Position numbers and translations under genes: made by a program | Part shown: one piece after another, positions 28,136 through 38,017 of the stretch | Layout of the letters: every line of letters begins with the position of its first letter | Position numbering within the stretch: position 1 is the first letter of the stretch | The notes under the pieces: model-generated | Told to the model about the DNA's origin: nothing | The model's input: the letters and a program-made list of their open reading frames with translations, nothing else | Databases searched by the model: none | Assembly: GCA_037189985.1 (NCBI GenBank) | Contig: JBBCJX010000034.1 | Coordinates: forward strand, 171,189-235,188 | Reading direction: 5' to 3' | Length of the DNA: 64,000 nt | Source of the DNA: UBA2031 sp037189985 | GTDB lineage: Bacteria > Pseudomonadota > Gammaproteobacteria > Pseudomonadales > Moraxellaceae

Positions 28136-29764
28136 ATGACTCCCTCAATCCTGCGTATTGCCCTTGCCCAGGCAGATTTTCTGGTTGGAGACATAGACGG
28201 CAACATTGGCAAGGTGCTGCGGCTGGCCACAGAGGCCCGTGATCGTCTGGCGGCGGATATCGTCATGTTTCCGGAGCTGTGCCTGATCGGTTATCCACCG
28301 GAAGATCTCTTGCTGCGCCCCAGCCTTGAAGGGCGCATCAGCAGGGCTCTGGCCAGACTGGGCGAGGTGCCCGGCATTCATGTCCTGCTGGGTTATCCCG
28401 CACTCCGGGGTGGTCGCTTGCAAAATCTGGCGGGTGTTTTTCACGATGGAGTCTGTATTGCCGAGTATGCGAAGCAGGAGTTGCCCAACTACGAGGTTTT
28501 CGACGAAAAGCGTTATTTCACGGCAGGTACTCAGGCTTGCGTGCTGCATCTGAAGGGGCACGCACTGGGCCTGACCGTTTGCGAGGATTTGTGGCATCCG
28601 GCCCCGGCTGGGGCGGCACATGCTGCCGGGGCCAGCCTCCTGCTCAACATCAATGCCTCTCCTTTTCATCTGGGCAAGCAGGCCGAGCGCCTGGGAGTGG
28701 CAGCGGCCCGTGTCGGTGAGACCGGTTTGCCGGTGGCCTATGTCAATTTGCTGGGTGCTCAGGATGAGCTGATCTTTGATGGCGGTTCCTTTGCCATGAA
28801 TGCTGATGGCAGTGTTGCCATGGAGTTGCCGCGTTTTGCAGAACAGCTTGCCTTGCTGGAGTTTGACGGCACACGGTTTTTGCCTCAACCACGTGTTGCC
28901 AGCCTGTCCACGGAGGCCGAGGTTTACCAGGCACTCGTGCTGGGTGTGCGTGATTATGTGCAAAAAAGCGGCTTCAAGGGTGCCGTGCTGGGGCTCTCTG
29001 GCGGTATTGACTCGGCCCTTGTGCTGGCCATTGCCGTGGATGCCATCGGCGCTGACAAGTTGCAGGCGGTGATGATGCCTTACCGCTATACCTCCGGCAT
29101 GAGTCTGGAGGATGCCGAGGCCGAGGCACGCACGCTTGGTGTCACTTATTCCGTATTGCCCATCGAGCCCATGGTGACGGCGTTTACCGAGGTGCTGGCG
29201 TCGGAGTTCGAGGGATTTGCGCGTGACAAGACGGAAGAAAACCTTCAGGCACGCTCGCGCGGCGTGATGCTCATGGCTATTTCCAACAAGAAAGGATTTC
29301 TTGTCCTGACAACAGGTAACAAGTCCGAGATGGCCGTGGGCTATGCCACCTTGTACGGTGACATGGCGGGTGGTTTCGATGTGCTCAAGGATGTGCCCAA
29401 GACTCTCGTGTTCCGCCTTGCGGAATACCGGAATTCTCTGACGCCGGACAATCCGCCGATTCCGCAGCGTGTCATCGACAGGCCGCCTTCTGCAGAACTT
29501 GCGCCTGACCAGAAAGACGAAGATTCTTTGCCACCGTATCCGGTACTGGATGACATCTTGAGACGTTATGTGGAACTGGATGAGAGCGCAGACATGATCG
29601 TGTCGGCAGGCTTTGACAAGGAGACTGTTGCACGCGTGATTCGCCTCGTGGACATGAACGAATACAAGCGCCGTCAGGCTCCCATTGGCCCGCGCATCAC
29701 ACGCCGTGGCTTTGGCAAGGACAGGCGTTACCCCATCGTCAATGGCTGGCTGCTCGGAGACTAG
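28136..29764 (+). CDS. nadE: Glutamine-dependent NAD(+) synthetase
   Basis: NadE amidates deamido-NAD to NAD using ammonia from glutamine. The N-terminal nitrilase-type amidase domain has the Glu-Lys-Cys triad in FPELC (Glu47), YAKQE (Lys113) and LTVCEDLW (Cys149). The C-terminal synthetase domain from about residue 270 has the P-loop LSGGIDSAL and TTGNKSEMAVGYATLYGD. The product has 542 residues, normal for the two-domain form. Its end overlaps the convergent GNAT gene by four bases. It sits between the pil regulators and bamD. Confidence 0.96.
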   Translation: MTPSILRIALAQADFLVGDIDGNIGKVLRLATEARDRLAADIVMFPELCLIGYPPEDLLLRPSLEGRISRALARLGEVPGIHVLLGYPALRGGRLQNLAGVFHDGVCIAEYAKQELPNYEVFDEKRYFTAGTQACVLHLKGHALGLTVCEDLWHPAPAGAAHAAGASLLLNINASPFHLGKQAERLGVAAARVGETGLPVAYVNLLGAQDELIFDGGSFAMNADGSVAMELPRFAEQLALLEFDGTRFLPQPRVASLSTEAEVYQALVLGVRDYVQKSGFKGAVLGLSGGIDSALVLAIAVDAIGADKLQAVMMPYRYTSGMSLEDAEAEARTLGVTYSVLPIEPMVTAFTEVLASEFEGFARDKTEENLQARSRGVMLMAISNKKGFLVLTTGNKSEMAVGYATLYGDMAGGFDVLKDVPKTLVFRLAEYRNSLTPDNPPIPQRVIDRPPSAELAPDQKDEDSLPPYPVLDDILRRYVELDESADMIVSAGFDKETVARVIRLVDMNEYKRRQAPIGPRITRRGFGKDRRYPIVNGWLLGD

Positions 29765-30267
29765 AGTGGCCGGTACATGAGGCGGGCATCACGGCCGTAG
29801 CTCGGCAGCGTGTGCTGCATGGCAGCAGTCACCTGTTTTTCCTGAAATCCCTGGCGTGCCCAGAAGCCAGTTGAATCCTGCACGGCAATCAGTCGCGCTT
29901 CACCAATTCCCGTTTCTCGTGCTGCAGCAAGCACGTGCTGCACCAGCTTTGGCCCCAGACCGCTGCCACGACTGAGCGGGGAGAGGGCAAGATCATGGAT
30001 GTAGAGGTGTGAGGCTTCTGCATGGGCACCGGAATCCACTGGAAGAGGATGGTTCCAGGCTGGTGGTTCATCATGAGTCCAGAGATGCGTCAGCAGATAG
30101 GCGCCTATCCCGGCTGCATTTTCGGCAGCCCAGCACCACTGCGGCGCTACTGCGATGCGGCTGGCAATGGCCTCTCGTGATTCACAAAGTTCGGGATAAG
30201 CCTGCAACTGCAGTTGCATCACGGCAGGCAGGTCACTGTCTTGCAGGTGACGAAAACGGAAAGACAT
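29761..30267 (-). CDS. GNAT-family N-acetyltransferase
   Basis: The 168-residue product has the GNAT fold: an N-terminal strand-helix (FRHLQDSDLPAVMQLQ), a central HDLALSPLSRGSGLGPKLVQHVLAAA segment spanning the acetyl-CoA-binding motif A (consensus Q/R-x-x-G-x-G/A, here RGSGLG), and a C-terminal GFWARQGFQ strand. The acceptor is unknown. The gene runs against nadE and overlaps its last four bases, and lies 32 bases beyond the stop of bamD on the same strand, so it may be transcribed with bamD. Confidence 0.85.
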   Translation of the reverse strand: MSFRFRHLQDSDLPAVMQLQLQAYPELCESREAIASRIAVAPQWCWAAENAAGIGAYLLTHLWTHDEPPAWNHPLPVDSGAHAEASHLYIHDLALSPLSRGSGLGPKLVQHVLAAARETGIGEARLIAVQDSTGFWARQGFQEKQVTAAMQHTLPSYGRDARLMYRPL

Positions 30268-30299
30268 GGACGCAGTTTCTTGCGAAAGCCTTCGCCGGA

Positions 30300-31139
30300 T
30301 TATTTGCCGGCGTAGCCCGCATCTCCCAACATGCCGAAGGTCAGGATGTTGACCCAGGAGCGCCCTTCATTCCCTGCCACCATGCCGCTCACGCGCTCAA
30401 GGCGGTTGTAATCAGGGAAGCTGGCCTTGAGCAGGGCAAGCTGCTGTTCGGCCAAATCCTTCATGCCCAGTTTTTCATAAGCCCAGATCTGCAGCGCAAT
30501 TGCATCTGCCGTCTGCGGTGCTCCGGGATAGTTCTCGACCACCCAGCGTGCGCGGTTCAGTGATGACAGATAGGCCTTCTTACGGGCATAGAAGCGAGCG
30601 ACATGGAGTTCGGATTCGGCCAGTTGGTTGCGGATGAAGAGCATGCGTGCGCGGGCATCCGGTGAGTATTCGCTATTAGGGAAGCGGGTCACCAGCTCAC
30701 GGAAATTGTTGTAGGAGTCGCGCACGCTGCTGAGGTCACGCCAGGCTGCCTCAACGGGCAGGTAGCGCGTGAAGAAGTCGCGGTCTGCCTCATAGTCGGC
30801 CAGGCCGCGCATGTAATAGGCATAGTCGGCTTGCGGATGGTTGGGGTGCAGGCGGATGAAACGGTCGGCTGCGGCAGAAGCAGCGGCATAGTCCACATGG
30901 CGGAACTTGGCATAAATGAGTTCAAGCTGAGCCTGTTCTGTGTAGGCCCCCACGGGATAGTGCGATTCCAGTTGCTCAAGGTTGCTGGTTGCCTTGGCAA
31001 AGTTGCCGGCAGTCAGGCTCTTTTGGGCCTCGTCGTAATATTCCTTCTCGGATTTCACGCGGGGTGGCCCCTTGGAGGCGCAGGCGCCCAAGAGGGCAAT
31101 CAGCAAGGAAGCGACAAGCAGGCGAAATGAGAGGGACAT
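30300..31139 (-). CDS. bamD: Outer membrane assembly lipoprotein BamD
   Basis: BamD is an essential lipoprotein of the BAM complex that folds beta-barrels into the outer membrane. The 279-residue product has a lipoprotein signal with lipobox LLGAC (Cys20), followed by TPR repeats of the BamD type (YYDEAQKSL...FAKATSNLEQLESHYP, then DRFIRLHPNHPQADYAYYMRGL). The ATG at 31139 is chosen because it gives the signal peptide directly; the frame is open further upstream. The gene diverges from rluD, an arrangement shared by most gammaproteobacteria. Confidence 0.95.
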   Translation of the reverse strand: MSLSFRLLVASLLIALLGACASKGPPRVKSEKEYYDEAQKSLTAGNFAKATSNLEQLESHYPVGAYTEQAQLELIYAKFRHVDYAAASAAADRFIRLHPNHPQADYAYYMRGLADYEADRDFFTRYLPVEAAWRDLSSVRDSYNNFRELVTRFPNSEYSPDARARMLFIRNQLAESELHVARFYARKKAYLSSLNRARWVVENYPGAPQTADAIALQIWAYEKLGMKDLAEQQLALLKASFPDYNRLERVSGMVAGNEGRSWVNILTFGMLGDAGYAGK

Positions 31140-31199
31140 CGGGAATTCCGTTACAGGGCCTGAAGCGGGCCCGAAGCTGTGACAAGTCAGCCGGTAGCG

Positions 31200-31228
31200 G
31201 GGACAGCGCAGGGGCTGCCCGCTACAAT
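31200..31228 (+). promoter_or_regulatory. Candidate promoter of rluD
   Basis: TACAAT at 31223-31228 is spaced 17 bases from GGGACA at 31200-31205 and is followed by a GC-rich discriminator (GCGGCGCC). The -10 is good, the -35 moderate. Confidence 0.35.
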
Positions 31229-31270
31229 GCGGCGCCATTTAACCATAATCCCCAGCCTGGTCCACATCGC

Positions 31271-32245
31271 ATGACTGTAACCGTATCGCACACCGCCGAG
31301 GTGCCAGAGACACTGGCGGGCCTCAGGCTGGACCAGGCTGCTGCCCAGCTCTTTGGCGACTATTCACGCGAGCGCCTCAAGGAGTGGATCAAGGATGGCC
31401 GCCTGACTGTCGGGGGCCTGCCGGGCAAGCCCAAGGACAGGCTGGTGGGAGGCGAGACTCTTGTCCTCTTGGCTGAACTGGATGTGGAAACGCCTGCCAT
31501 GCCGCAGGACATTCCCCTGACCATCGTCTTCGAGGACGAGCATCTGCTGGTGCTCGACAAGCCCGCCGGGCTGGTGGTTCATCCCGGTGCCGGCAATCCC
31601 GACGGCACCCTGATGAATGCCCTCCTGCATCATCACGCCGATCTCAAACTGTTGCCCCGTGCCGGCATCGTGCATCGCATTGACAAGGACACTTCCGGCC
31701 TTCTGGTCGTGGCCAAGACCCTGCCGGCGCATACCGAACTTACGGCACAACTGGCCGACAAGACGGTCTACCGTGAGTACGAAGCCATCGTGGCCGGTGT
31801 CATGACGGGGGGCGGCACGGTGGATGCGCCGATTGACCGCCACAGCACTGATCGTACCCGTATGGCCGTGGTGCAGCGCCGGGATGATGATGACAAGCGT
31901 GGCCGCGATGCGGTCAGCCATTACCGCGTGATCAGCCGTTTCCGTGGCCATACCCATGTCCGGGTGCAACTGGAGACGGGTCGTACCCACCAGATTCGCG
32001 TGCACATGCATCACATCGGCCACCCGCTGGTGGGTGACCCGGTGTATGGCGGCCGCATGCGCCTGCCCAAGGGGGGCACACCGGAAATGATCCGGGCCGT
32101 ACAGGGTTTCCCCCGGCAGGCCCTGCATGCCCGCCGCCTGGGGCTTGTTCATCCGGCCAGTGGCGAGGCCATGAACTGGGAAGCACTGCTGCCCGAGGAC
32201 ATGCAGCAACTGCTGGCAATACTGGCGACAGATCTCAAGGCTTGA
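31271..32245 (+). CDS. rluD: 23S rRNA pseudouridine(1911/1915/1917) synthase
   Basis: RluD modifies three uridines in helix 69 of 23S rRNA. The product of 324 residues has an N-terminal S4 domain (LRLDQAAAQLFGDYSRERLKEWI) and the RluA-family catalytic domain with GIVHRIDKDTSGLLVVAK, whose Asp is the nucleophile. LETGRTHQIRVHM and GDPVYGG also match. The ATG at 31271 is the family start; the long open frame upstream overlaps bamD on the other strand and is not coding. In Pseudomonas and E. coli rluD is followed directly by pgeF and clpB; here about 12 kb intervenes. Confidence 0.96.
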   Translation: MTVTVSHTAEVPETLAGLRLDQAAAQLFGDYSRERLKEWIKDGRLTVGGLPGKPKDRLVGGETLVLLAELDVETPAMPQDIPLTIVFEDEHLLVLDKPAGLVVHPGAGNPDGTLMNALLHHHADLKLLPRAGIVHRIDKDTSGLLVVAKTLPAHTELTAQLADKTVYREYEAIVAGVMTGGGTVDAPIDRHSTDRTRMAVVQRRDDDDKRGRDAVSHYRVISRFRGHTHVRVQLETGRTHQIRVHMHHIGHPLVGDPVYGGRMRLPKGGTPEMIRAVQGFPRQALHARRLGLVHPASGEAMNWEALLPEDMQQLLAILATDLKA

Positions 32246-32359
32246 GGCTTTCGCCTTTCCCGGTCTCGCTGGGACTTTGACCTTTCCCTGACTAGAATCC
32301 TTGCGGGGTACGGCGCCATGTCGTTCCCGCCTTTTTCCTGTCTGCAAGGATGATTTCCC

Positions 32360-35300
32360 ATGCTTCGCACCCGCGCATTGCTGCTGGCACTGTTTGCCAT
32401 TGCTCCCCTTCAGGCTGCCGAGGCACCGGTGAAAGCCGCTGCTGTGCAGCAGCCTGCTAAAAAGGTGGTGGCCGAGCAGGCGCGTGTGGAGGTTTTTGCG
32501 CCGCAGGGAGAGGCACACCCCGTGCGTCAGGTGCAGGTACGCTTTTCCGAGGCGATCACGCGGGTAGGAGATTTGCGCGCCTACAACCCCTTCACCATCG
32601 GCTGTGCCGTGCCCGGAAAAGGGCGCTGGGTGGATGGCCGCAACTGGGTGTACGACTTCGAGCGTGACTTGCCCGCAGGCATTGCCTGCCAGTTCGTGCC
32701 GGTGAAAGGGCTGCGTGCGGCGTCCGGCAAGCCGGTGGCGGAAAGTCCGGTATACCGCTTTCACACGGGTGGTCCGCGTGTCGTGGATGCACGCCCTTAC
32801 AGCGACTCCCGTGATGTCGATGAAAACCAGGTATTCCTGCTCAAGTTCGATGGCGAGAATGATCGTCGCAGTCTCGTCAGCTCATCGCACTGCCTGATTG
32901 AAAACATCAAGGAAAAGGTTCCGCTGCGCTTTCTCACCATAGAGGAAACAAGATCACTGGCTGAAAAATTGCCGGAAGGTTTGAGCGAATGGTGGGCAGA
33001 CCGGGAAGGCATACCGGAGCAGCGGGCCGTTGCATGCAGCCGCAACTTGCCGCCGGGAGCCAGGGTCAAGCTCGTTTTTATCAAAGGATTGGCATCGGCA
33101 ACCGGTGTACGGAGCACGGCTGATCAGGTGCTGGATTACAAGGTGCGAGCTGCCTTCAGTGCGAGCTTCAGCTGCACGCGTGAAAATGCCCGGCAGGGCT
33201 GTGCACCCATGATGCCCCTGCGTGTGGAATTTACCGAAGTGGTGGGCCCTGAGTTCCTGAGTGCAATTCGCCTGGAGGCGGCAGGCAGGGTCTGGCGCCC
33301 GCAGGCCAACATGGAAGAGGGTGCCGAAGTAAATGCCGAGTTCTCGGCAGAGAATTTTATGGCAGACACCGGTGTGACGTTTGCGCCACCTTTTCCTCCT
33401 GAAACTGCTTTTACTCTGGTATTGCCTGCTGGTGTACGCGACACCAGTGGCCGTGTGCTGACCAATGCAGCACGATTCCCCCTTGCGGTGAAAACGGCAA
33501 ATTATCCGCCGCTGGCAAAATTCTCGGCATCGTTTGGCGTGATTGAGGCAGCAGCAGGTGCAGTGCCTCTCACTTTGCGCAATCTTGAACCGGGTGGGGG
33601 CGTGACGCCCGAAGCCCGGCTCTTCACCCTGAAATTACCGGAGTCCGATACCGAATTGCTGAAGTGGCTGGATCGTTTCCAGCGTCACCAAAACGATCAA
33701 TCCTGCTTCAACTGCGGCCGTCGTGATGAAAAAGACCGCCTCATTGATCCTGATCCCCGCTCCATATCGCTGCTCGCTGCCAACAAGGCGGCAACGGTGC
33801 AGGCCTTGCCACGGGCACTTGCCGCGCGCGAGTTTGAAGTCATCGGCCTGCCGGTGGGAGTGGGTGTCTATGTGCATGAAGTCGAGAGCCGTTATCTTGG
33901 CGCTTCGCTGATCGAGAACAAGGCGCCGATGTATGTGTCGGCGCTTAGCATCGTGACCAATCTGGGTGTGCACCTGCGTACGGGGCCGCAAGGCGGCGTG
34001 GTGTGGGTGACACGCATGGACAAGGGCACGCCGGTTTCCGATGCCGACGTGGCGGTGCATGACTGCAAGACCGGCTCGGTGATCTGGCGCGGCAAGACCG
34101 ATGCGGAAGGGCTGGCCGACATCAATCTCACACAAGATCTGCAGGATTACGATGGCGCTTGCATGGGCCGTTATGCCGTGATTGCGCGTTCGGGCAGTGA
34201 CCGGGCAATCGTGCTGCCGCGCTGGAACGAGGGCATAGAAACCTGGCGTTTCAATTTTTTGGGTTGGTACCGTACCGGCAATCTGGTCGCGCATTCCGTT
34301 CTTGACCGTACTTTGCTGCGGGCAGGAGAAACCGTGCACATGCGTCATGTGGTACGCGGCCTTGCACTTGATGACCTGCGGCCACCGCGTGATCCGCGCT
34401 ACAAAAGGCTTTCAATCCAGCACCAGGGCTCGGGGCAGGAGTACGAGTTACCGCTCAATATCGACAGCAACGGCAATGGCGATAACGAGTGGAAAATCCC
34501 GCGTTCGGCCAAGCTCGGCCGTTACGTTCTCAGGCTGGAGGCGGGTGACAGTGAATATGAGCTGGCCACTTTCCGGGTGGAAGAGTTCCGCCTGCCTGTG
34601 CTGAAAGCTCGCCTGCAAGTTCTGGGCAGCACGGAGGTGGCTCCTGCTTCGGTTCCGGTGGACATGCAGCTTAACTACCTCAACGGCGGGGCCTATCCCG
34701 GTGCGCCTGTCACTTTGCGCGGGCGTGTGACTCCGCGCTACTTCAGCAGTGCTGAACACGATGAATACTCCTTCCGTAATCTTTATCAGGACGAAGAGGG
34801 CAGCCGGCAGCGGGTTGCCCTTGAAGAGCAGGCATTGACGCTGGATGCAGAGGGCGGCATGCGTGTGCAAAGCAGCCCTTTGCCGGCGCAGGATTTCATT
34901 GCGACGCTCATGCTGGAAATGGAATACCGCGATCCCAGTGGCGAAACGCATACCGCCACGGCCAGCACCGCCCTTTGGCCAGCGGGCGTGATTGCCGGCG
35001 TAAAGCTGCCGGGCTGGATCAGCAGCAGCGGCAACAAGCCGCAGCCGGTGGACATCATCACGCTAGGTATGGACAGCAAAGTGAAACCGAATGTGCCGGT
35101 GCAGGTTTCTGCAGAACTGCGCAGCCACCAGAGTCATCGCCGGCGTACCGTGGGCGGCTTTTATGCCTATGAAAGCGTGATGAAGAAAGTACCGGTTGCC
35201 GTGCAGTGTGGTGCGCTCACCGGCCGGGACGGCCGCCTTTCCTGTACGGTGACACCGACCGTATCCGGTGAATTGGTGGTGAAGGTGGCGGCCATGGATG

Positions 35301-38017
35301 AACAGGGCCGCCGTCTGGAAACCAGCAGTTCTACCTGGGTCAGCAGCGGTGACCGCTGGTGGTTTGATCAGGGCAATGACGACCGTATTGATCTTCTGCC
35401 GGAGAAAAAGGAATACCAGGCCGGCGACACCATGAAGCTGCAGGTGCGCATGCCTTTCCCGGAAGCGACAGCACTCGTCAGCATCGAGCGTGACGGCATC
35501 ATCGATCGTCATGTGCAGAAACTGTCTTCGGATAACCCTGTCATCAGCCTGCCGGTGAAGGCGGAATATGCGCCCAATGTTTTTGTATCGGCCCTGATCG
35601 TGCGTGGTCGTAATGATGCCGTGGCGCCCACGGCACTGGTGGATCTCGGCAAGCCGGCCTTCAAGCTTGGTATTGCGGAAGTGAAAGTAGGCTGGGAGGC
35701 ATGGCGGCTGGGTGTGACGGTAAAAACCGACAAGGCGCGCTACCAGCCACGTGAAAAAGCCGAGGTCGCCGCGCAGGTCACGCCACCTGCCGGACAGGCG
35801 CTGCCTGCGGGCACCGAAGTCACGCTGGCAGCAGTGGATGAAGCCTTGCTGGAGCTTTCCGGCAACGATACCTGGGATGTGCTGACGCCCATGATGCAAT
35901 CGCGCGGCCACGACATCAGTACGGCTACTTCACAGTTGCAGGTCGTGGGCAAACGCCATTACGGCCGCAAGGCCTTGCCTCCTGGTGGCGGTGGTGGCCG
36001 TGGCGGTGCCACGCGCGAGCTGTTTGACACGCTGGTGTACTGGCAGGCGAGAGCCAAGGTGGATGCGGATGGTCGTGCGCGCTTTGTTGTGCCACTGAAT
36101 GATTCGTTGACCGGTTTTCATGTGGTGGCGGTAGCGACGAGCAACAACCGTTTCGGCAGTGGCTCCACGCGAATGGAAAGCTTTCAGGAAATTTCCGTAC
36201 TGTCCGGCCTGTCGCTGGTAGTACGTCAGGGTGACAGGCTGGACCCGGCGTTTACCGTGCGTAATGCCGGTGACGTATCCCGCACACTCACTTTCAGCGC
36301 GGCACTCACCGGCAAGGGCGTATTGCTGCAGAAAACGCTGACGCTGGCGCCAGGCAGCTCGGAAACGGTTGCGGTGCCCTTCGTGGTGCCTGCCGATGTG
36401 GAGTCGCTGGAATGGCTGGTGAGTGTCGAGGGCAGTGGCTCGGCTGGTGGTGTCGGTGATCGACTGAAAGTTTCGCAGCGCGTGCTGGACCCTGTGCCGG
36501 AGCGCGTCCTGCAGGGCTCGCTCATGCAACTGGTGGCGCCGGTGGAAATTCCTGTGCAGAAGCCGCAGGGCATATTGCCGGGCGGTGCCCTGCAGGTGTC
36601 TGGGCAGGCGCGTCTTGCCGACAGCCTGGGAACAGTGAAGGAGTATTTCCGTCGCTACCCCTACAGTTGTCTGGAGCAGAAGGTCTCGCGCGCGGCCGGT
36701 TTGCAGGAGCGTGCCCAGTGGGACGACATCATGGAAATGCTGCCCGCTTATCTGGATGACAAGGGATTGGCTGCCTTCTATCCCGGCAGCAACAGTTATC
36801 CCTTCCTCACCGCTTACATCCTGCGAATTTCCAAAGTGACAGGCTGGCCTTTGCCGGAGGCATCTCGCCAGCGAATGCTGGACGGTCTGGTGGAGTATCT
36901 GGAAGGGCGCACGAATTTTGATGACTGGCGCCTGCACGAGTTTGATGAAGATCACCGGCGTTTGGAGGTGATCACACTGCTTGCCCAGTACGGCCGCTTC
37001 CGGACTGTCTGGCTCGATGCGCTGAAAGTGCAGCCGGCACGCTGGACGACTGCCATGCTGGTGAACTGGCTGGAGTTGCTGCGCACGCAGAAAAACATTC
37101 CACAGCATGCCCAGCGGCTGGCTCAGGCCGAAAGCGTGTTGCGTTCGCGTCTGACCTTGCAGGGCACGGCCTATCTTTTGTCCGAAGGGCGTTATGCGCG
37201 CTGGTGGCTGTACGAAAACGATGAGGCCACGGTGGCGCGCCTGATGCTGGCAACCATGGATCTGCCCGCCTGGCGCGAAGACCAGCCGCGTTTGTTGCGC
37301 GGACTCCTCATGCGTCAGCAGGGCGGGCACTGGGAAACCACGGTGGCCAATCTTTGGGGCGGGCAGGCACTGCGCCGTTTCAGTGAGGTTTTCGAGAGTG
37401 AAGCCGTTGCAGGCCAGACCGTGGCAGAAATGGGAGCACAGAAAAAATCACTGGTCTGGAATGCTGCTGCGCCTCTGCCCCTGCGTCTGGATTGGCCGGA
37501 TCAGCCCGGTGTTCTCAAGTTGTCGCAAGAGGGCAGCGGCAAGCCGTGGATTACAGTGCAGTCCCGTGCGCGCCTGCCATTGCGTGAGCCTGTCAGTACA
37601 GGCTTTACGGTGAGCAAGACACTGAAACCTTTGCAGCAGAAAATTCCCGGGCAGTGGAGTGTGGGGGATGTGGTACAGGTGCAGCTGGCATTGAGAGCAC
37701 AAAGCGATATCGGGTGGGTGGCGCTGGATGATCCGATTCCGGCGGGCAGCACACTGTTGGGACGTGCGTTGGGTCGGGACAGTTCGCTGGCCGCTGACAG
37801 CAGTACGGAGTGGACGTGGGCGACCTATGCAGAGTTTGGTGCTGACAGTTACCGGGCGTATTACGAGCGCATCTACAAGGGTGAATGGAAGGCGGTGTAT
37901 ACGCTGCGGCTGAACCAGTCGGGGGATTTCCGGTTGCCGCCGACGCGGGTGGAGGCCATGTATGCGCCGGAAATGTTCGGGATGGCGCCTAACGGGGATT
38001 GGGTGGTGAAGCCCTGA
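32360..38017 (+). CDS. Bacterial alpha-2-macroglobulin (YfhM-like)
   Basis: Bacterial alpha-2-macroglobulins trap proteases in the periplasm, partnering with peptidoglycan repair by PBP1C. The 1885-residue product has a signal peptide (residues 1-20, ending LQAAEA), macroglobulin-type beta domains, a flexible glycine-rich stretch near residues 1209-1215 (PPGGGGGRGG) that would fit the bait region, and the thioester motif CLEQ at residues 1437-1440. An extra CxxC pair occurs in SCFNCGRR. No lipobox Cys follows the signal sequence, unlike E. coli YfhM, so it may be soluble in the periplasm. It precedes pbpC, its usual partner. Confidence 0.93.
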   Translation: MLRTRALLLALFAIAPLQAAEAPVKAAAVQQPAKKVVAEQARVEVFAPQGEAHPVRQVQVRFSEAITRVGDLRAYNPFTIGCAVPGKGRWVDGRNWVYDFERDLPAGIACQFVPVKGLRAASGKPVAESPVYRFHTGGPRVVDARPYSDSRDVDENQVFLLKFDGENDRRSLVSSSHCLIENIKEKVPLRFLTIEETRSLAEKLPEGLSEWWADREGIPEQRAVACSRNLPPGARVKLVFIKGLASATGVRSTADQVLDYKVRAAFSASFSCTRENARQGCAPMMPLRVEFTEVVGPEFLSAIRLEAAGRVWRPQANMEEGAEVNAEFSAENFMADTGVTFAPPFPPETAFTLVLPAGVRDTSGRVLTNAARFPLAVKTANYPPLAKFSASFGVIEAAAGAVPLTLRNLEPGGGVTPEARLFTLKLPESDTELLKWLDRFQRHQNDQSCFNCGRRDEKDRLIDPDPRSISLLAANKAATVQALPRALAAREFEVIGLPVGVGVYVHEVESRYLGASLIENKAPMYVSALSIVTNLGVHLRTGPQGGVVWVTRMDKGTPVSDADVAVHDCKTGSVIWRGKTDAEGLADINLTQDLQDYDGACMGRYAVIARSGSDRAIVLPRWNEGIETWRFNFLGWYRTGNLVAHSVLDRTLLRAGETVHMRHVVRGLALDDLRPPRDPRYKRLSIQHQGSGQEYELPLNIDSNGNGDNEWKIPRSAKLGRYVLRLEAGDSEYELATFRVEEFRLPVLKARLQVLGSTEVAPASVPVDMQLNYLNGGAYPGAPVTLRGRVTPRYFSSAEHDEYSFRNLYQDEEGSRQRVALEEQALTLDAEGGMRVQSSPLPAQDFIATLMLEMEYRDPSGETHTATASTALWPAGVIAGVKLPGWISSSGNKPQPVDIITLGMDSKVKPNVPVQVSAELRSHQSHRRRTVGGFYAYESVMKKVPVAVQCGALTGRDGRLSCTVTPTVSGELVVKVAAMDEQGRRLETSSSTWVSSGDRWWFDQGNDDRIDLLPEKKEYQAGDTMKLQVRMPFPEATALVSIERDGIIDRHVQKLSSDNPVISLPVKAEYAPNVFVSALIVRGRNDAVAPTALVDLGKPAFKLGIAEVKVGWEAWRLGVTVKTDKARYQPREKAEVAAQVTPPAGQALPAGTEVTLAAVDEALLELSGNDTWDVLTPMMQSRGHDISTATSQLQVVGKRHYGRKALPPGGGGGRGGATRELFDTLVYWQARAKVDADGRARFVVPLNDSLTGFHVVAVATSNNRFGSGSTRMESFQEISVLSGLSLVVRQGDRLDPAFTVRNAGDVSRTLTFSAALTGKGVLLQKTLTLAPGSSETVAVPFVVPADVESLEWLVSVEGSGSAGGVGDRLKVSQRVLDPVPERVLQGSLMQLVAPVEIPVQKPQGILPGGALQVSGQARLADSLGTVKEYFRRYPYSCLEQKVSRAAGLQERAQWDDIMEMLPAYLDDKGLAAFYPGSNSYPFLTAYILRISKVTGWPLPEASRQRMLDGLVEYLEGRTNFDDWRLHEFDEDHRRLEVITLLAQYGRFRTVWLDALKVQPARWTTAMLVNWLELLRTQKNIPQHAQRLAQAESVLRSRLTLQGTAYLLSEGRYARWWLYENDEATVARLMLATMDLPAWREDQPRLLRGLLMRQQGGHWETTVANLWGGQALRRFSEVFESEAVAGQTVAEMGAQKKSLVWNAAAPLPLRLDWPDQPGVLKLSQEGSGKPWITVQSRARLPLREPVSTGFTVSKTLKPLQQKIPGQWSVGDVVQVQLALRAQSDIGWVALDDPIPAGSTLLGRALGRDSSLAADSSTEWTWATYAEFGADSYRAYYERIYKGEWKAVYTLRLNQSGDFRLPPTRVEAMYAPEMFGMAPNGDWVVKP

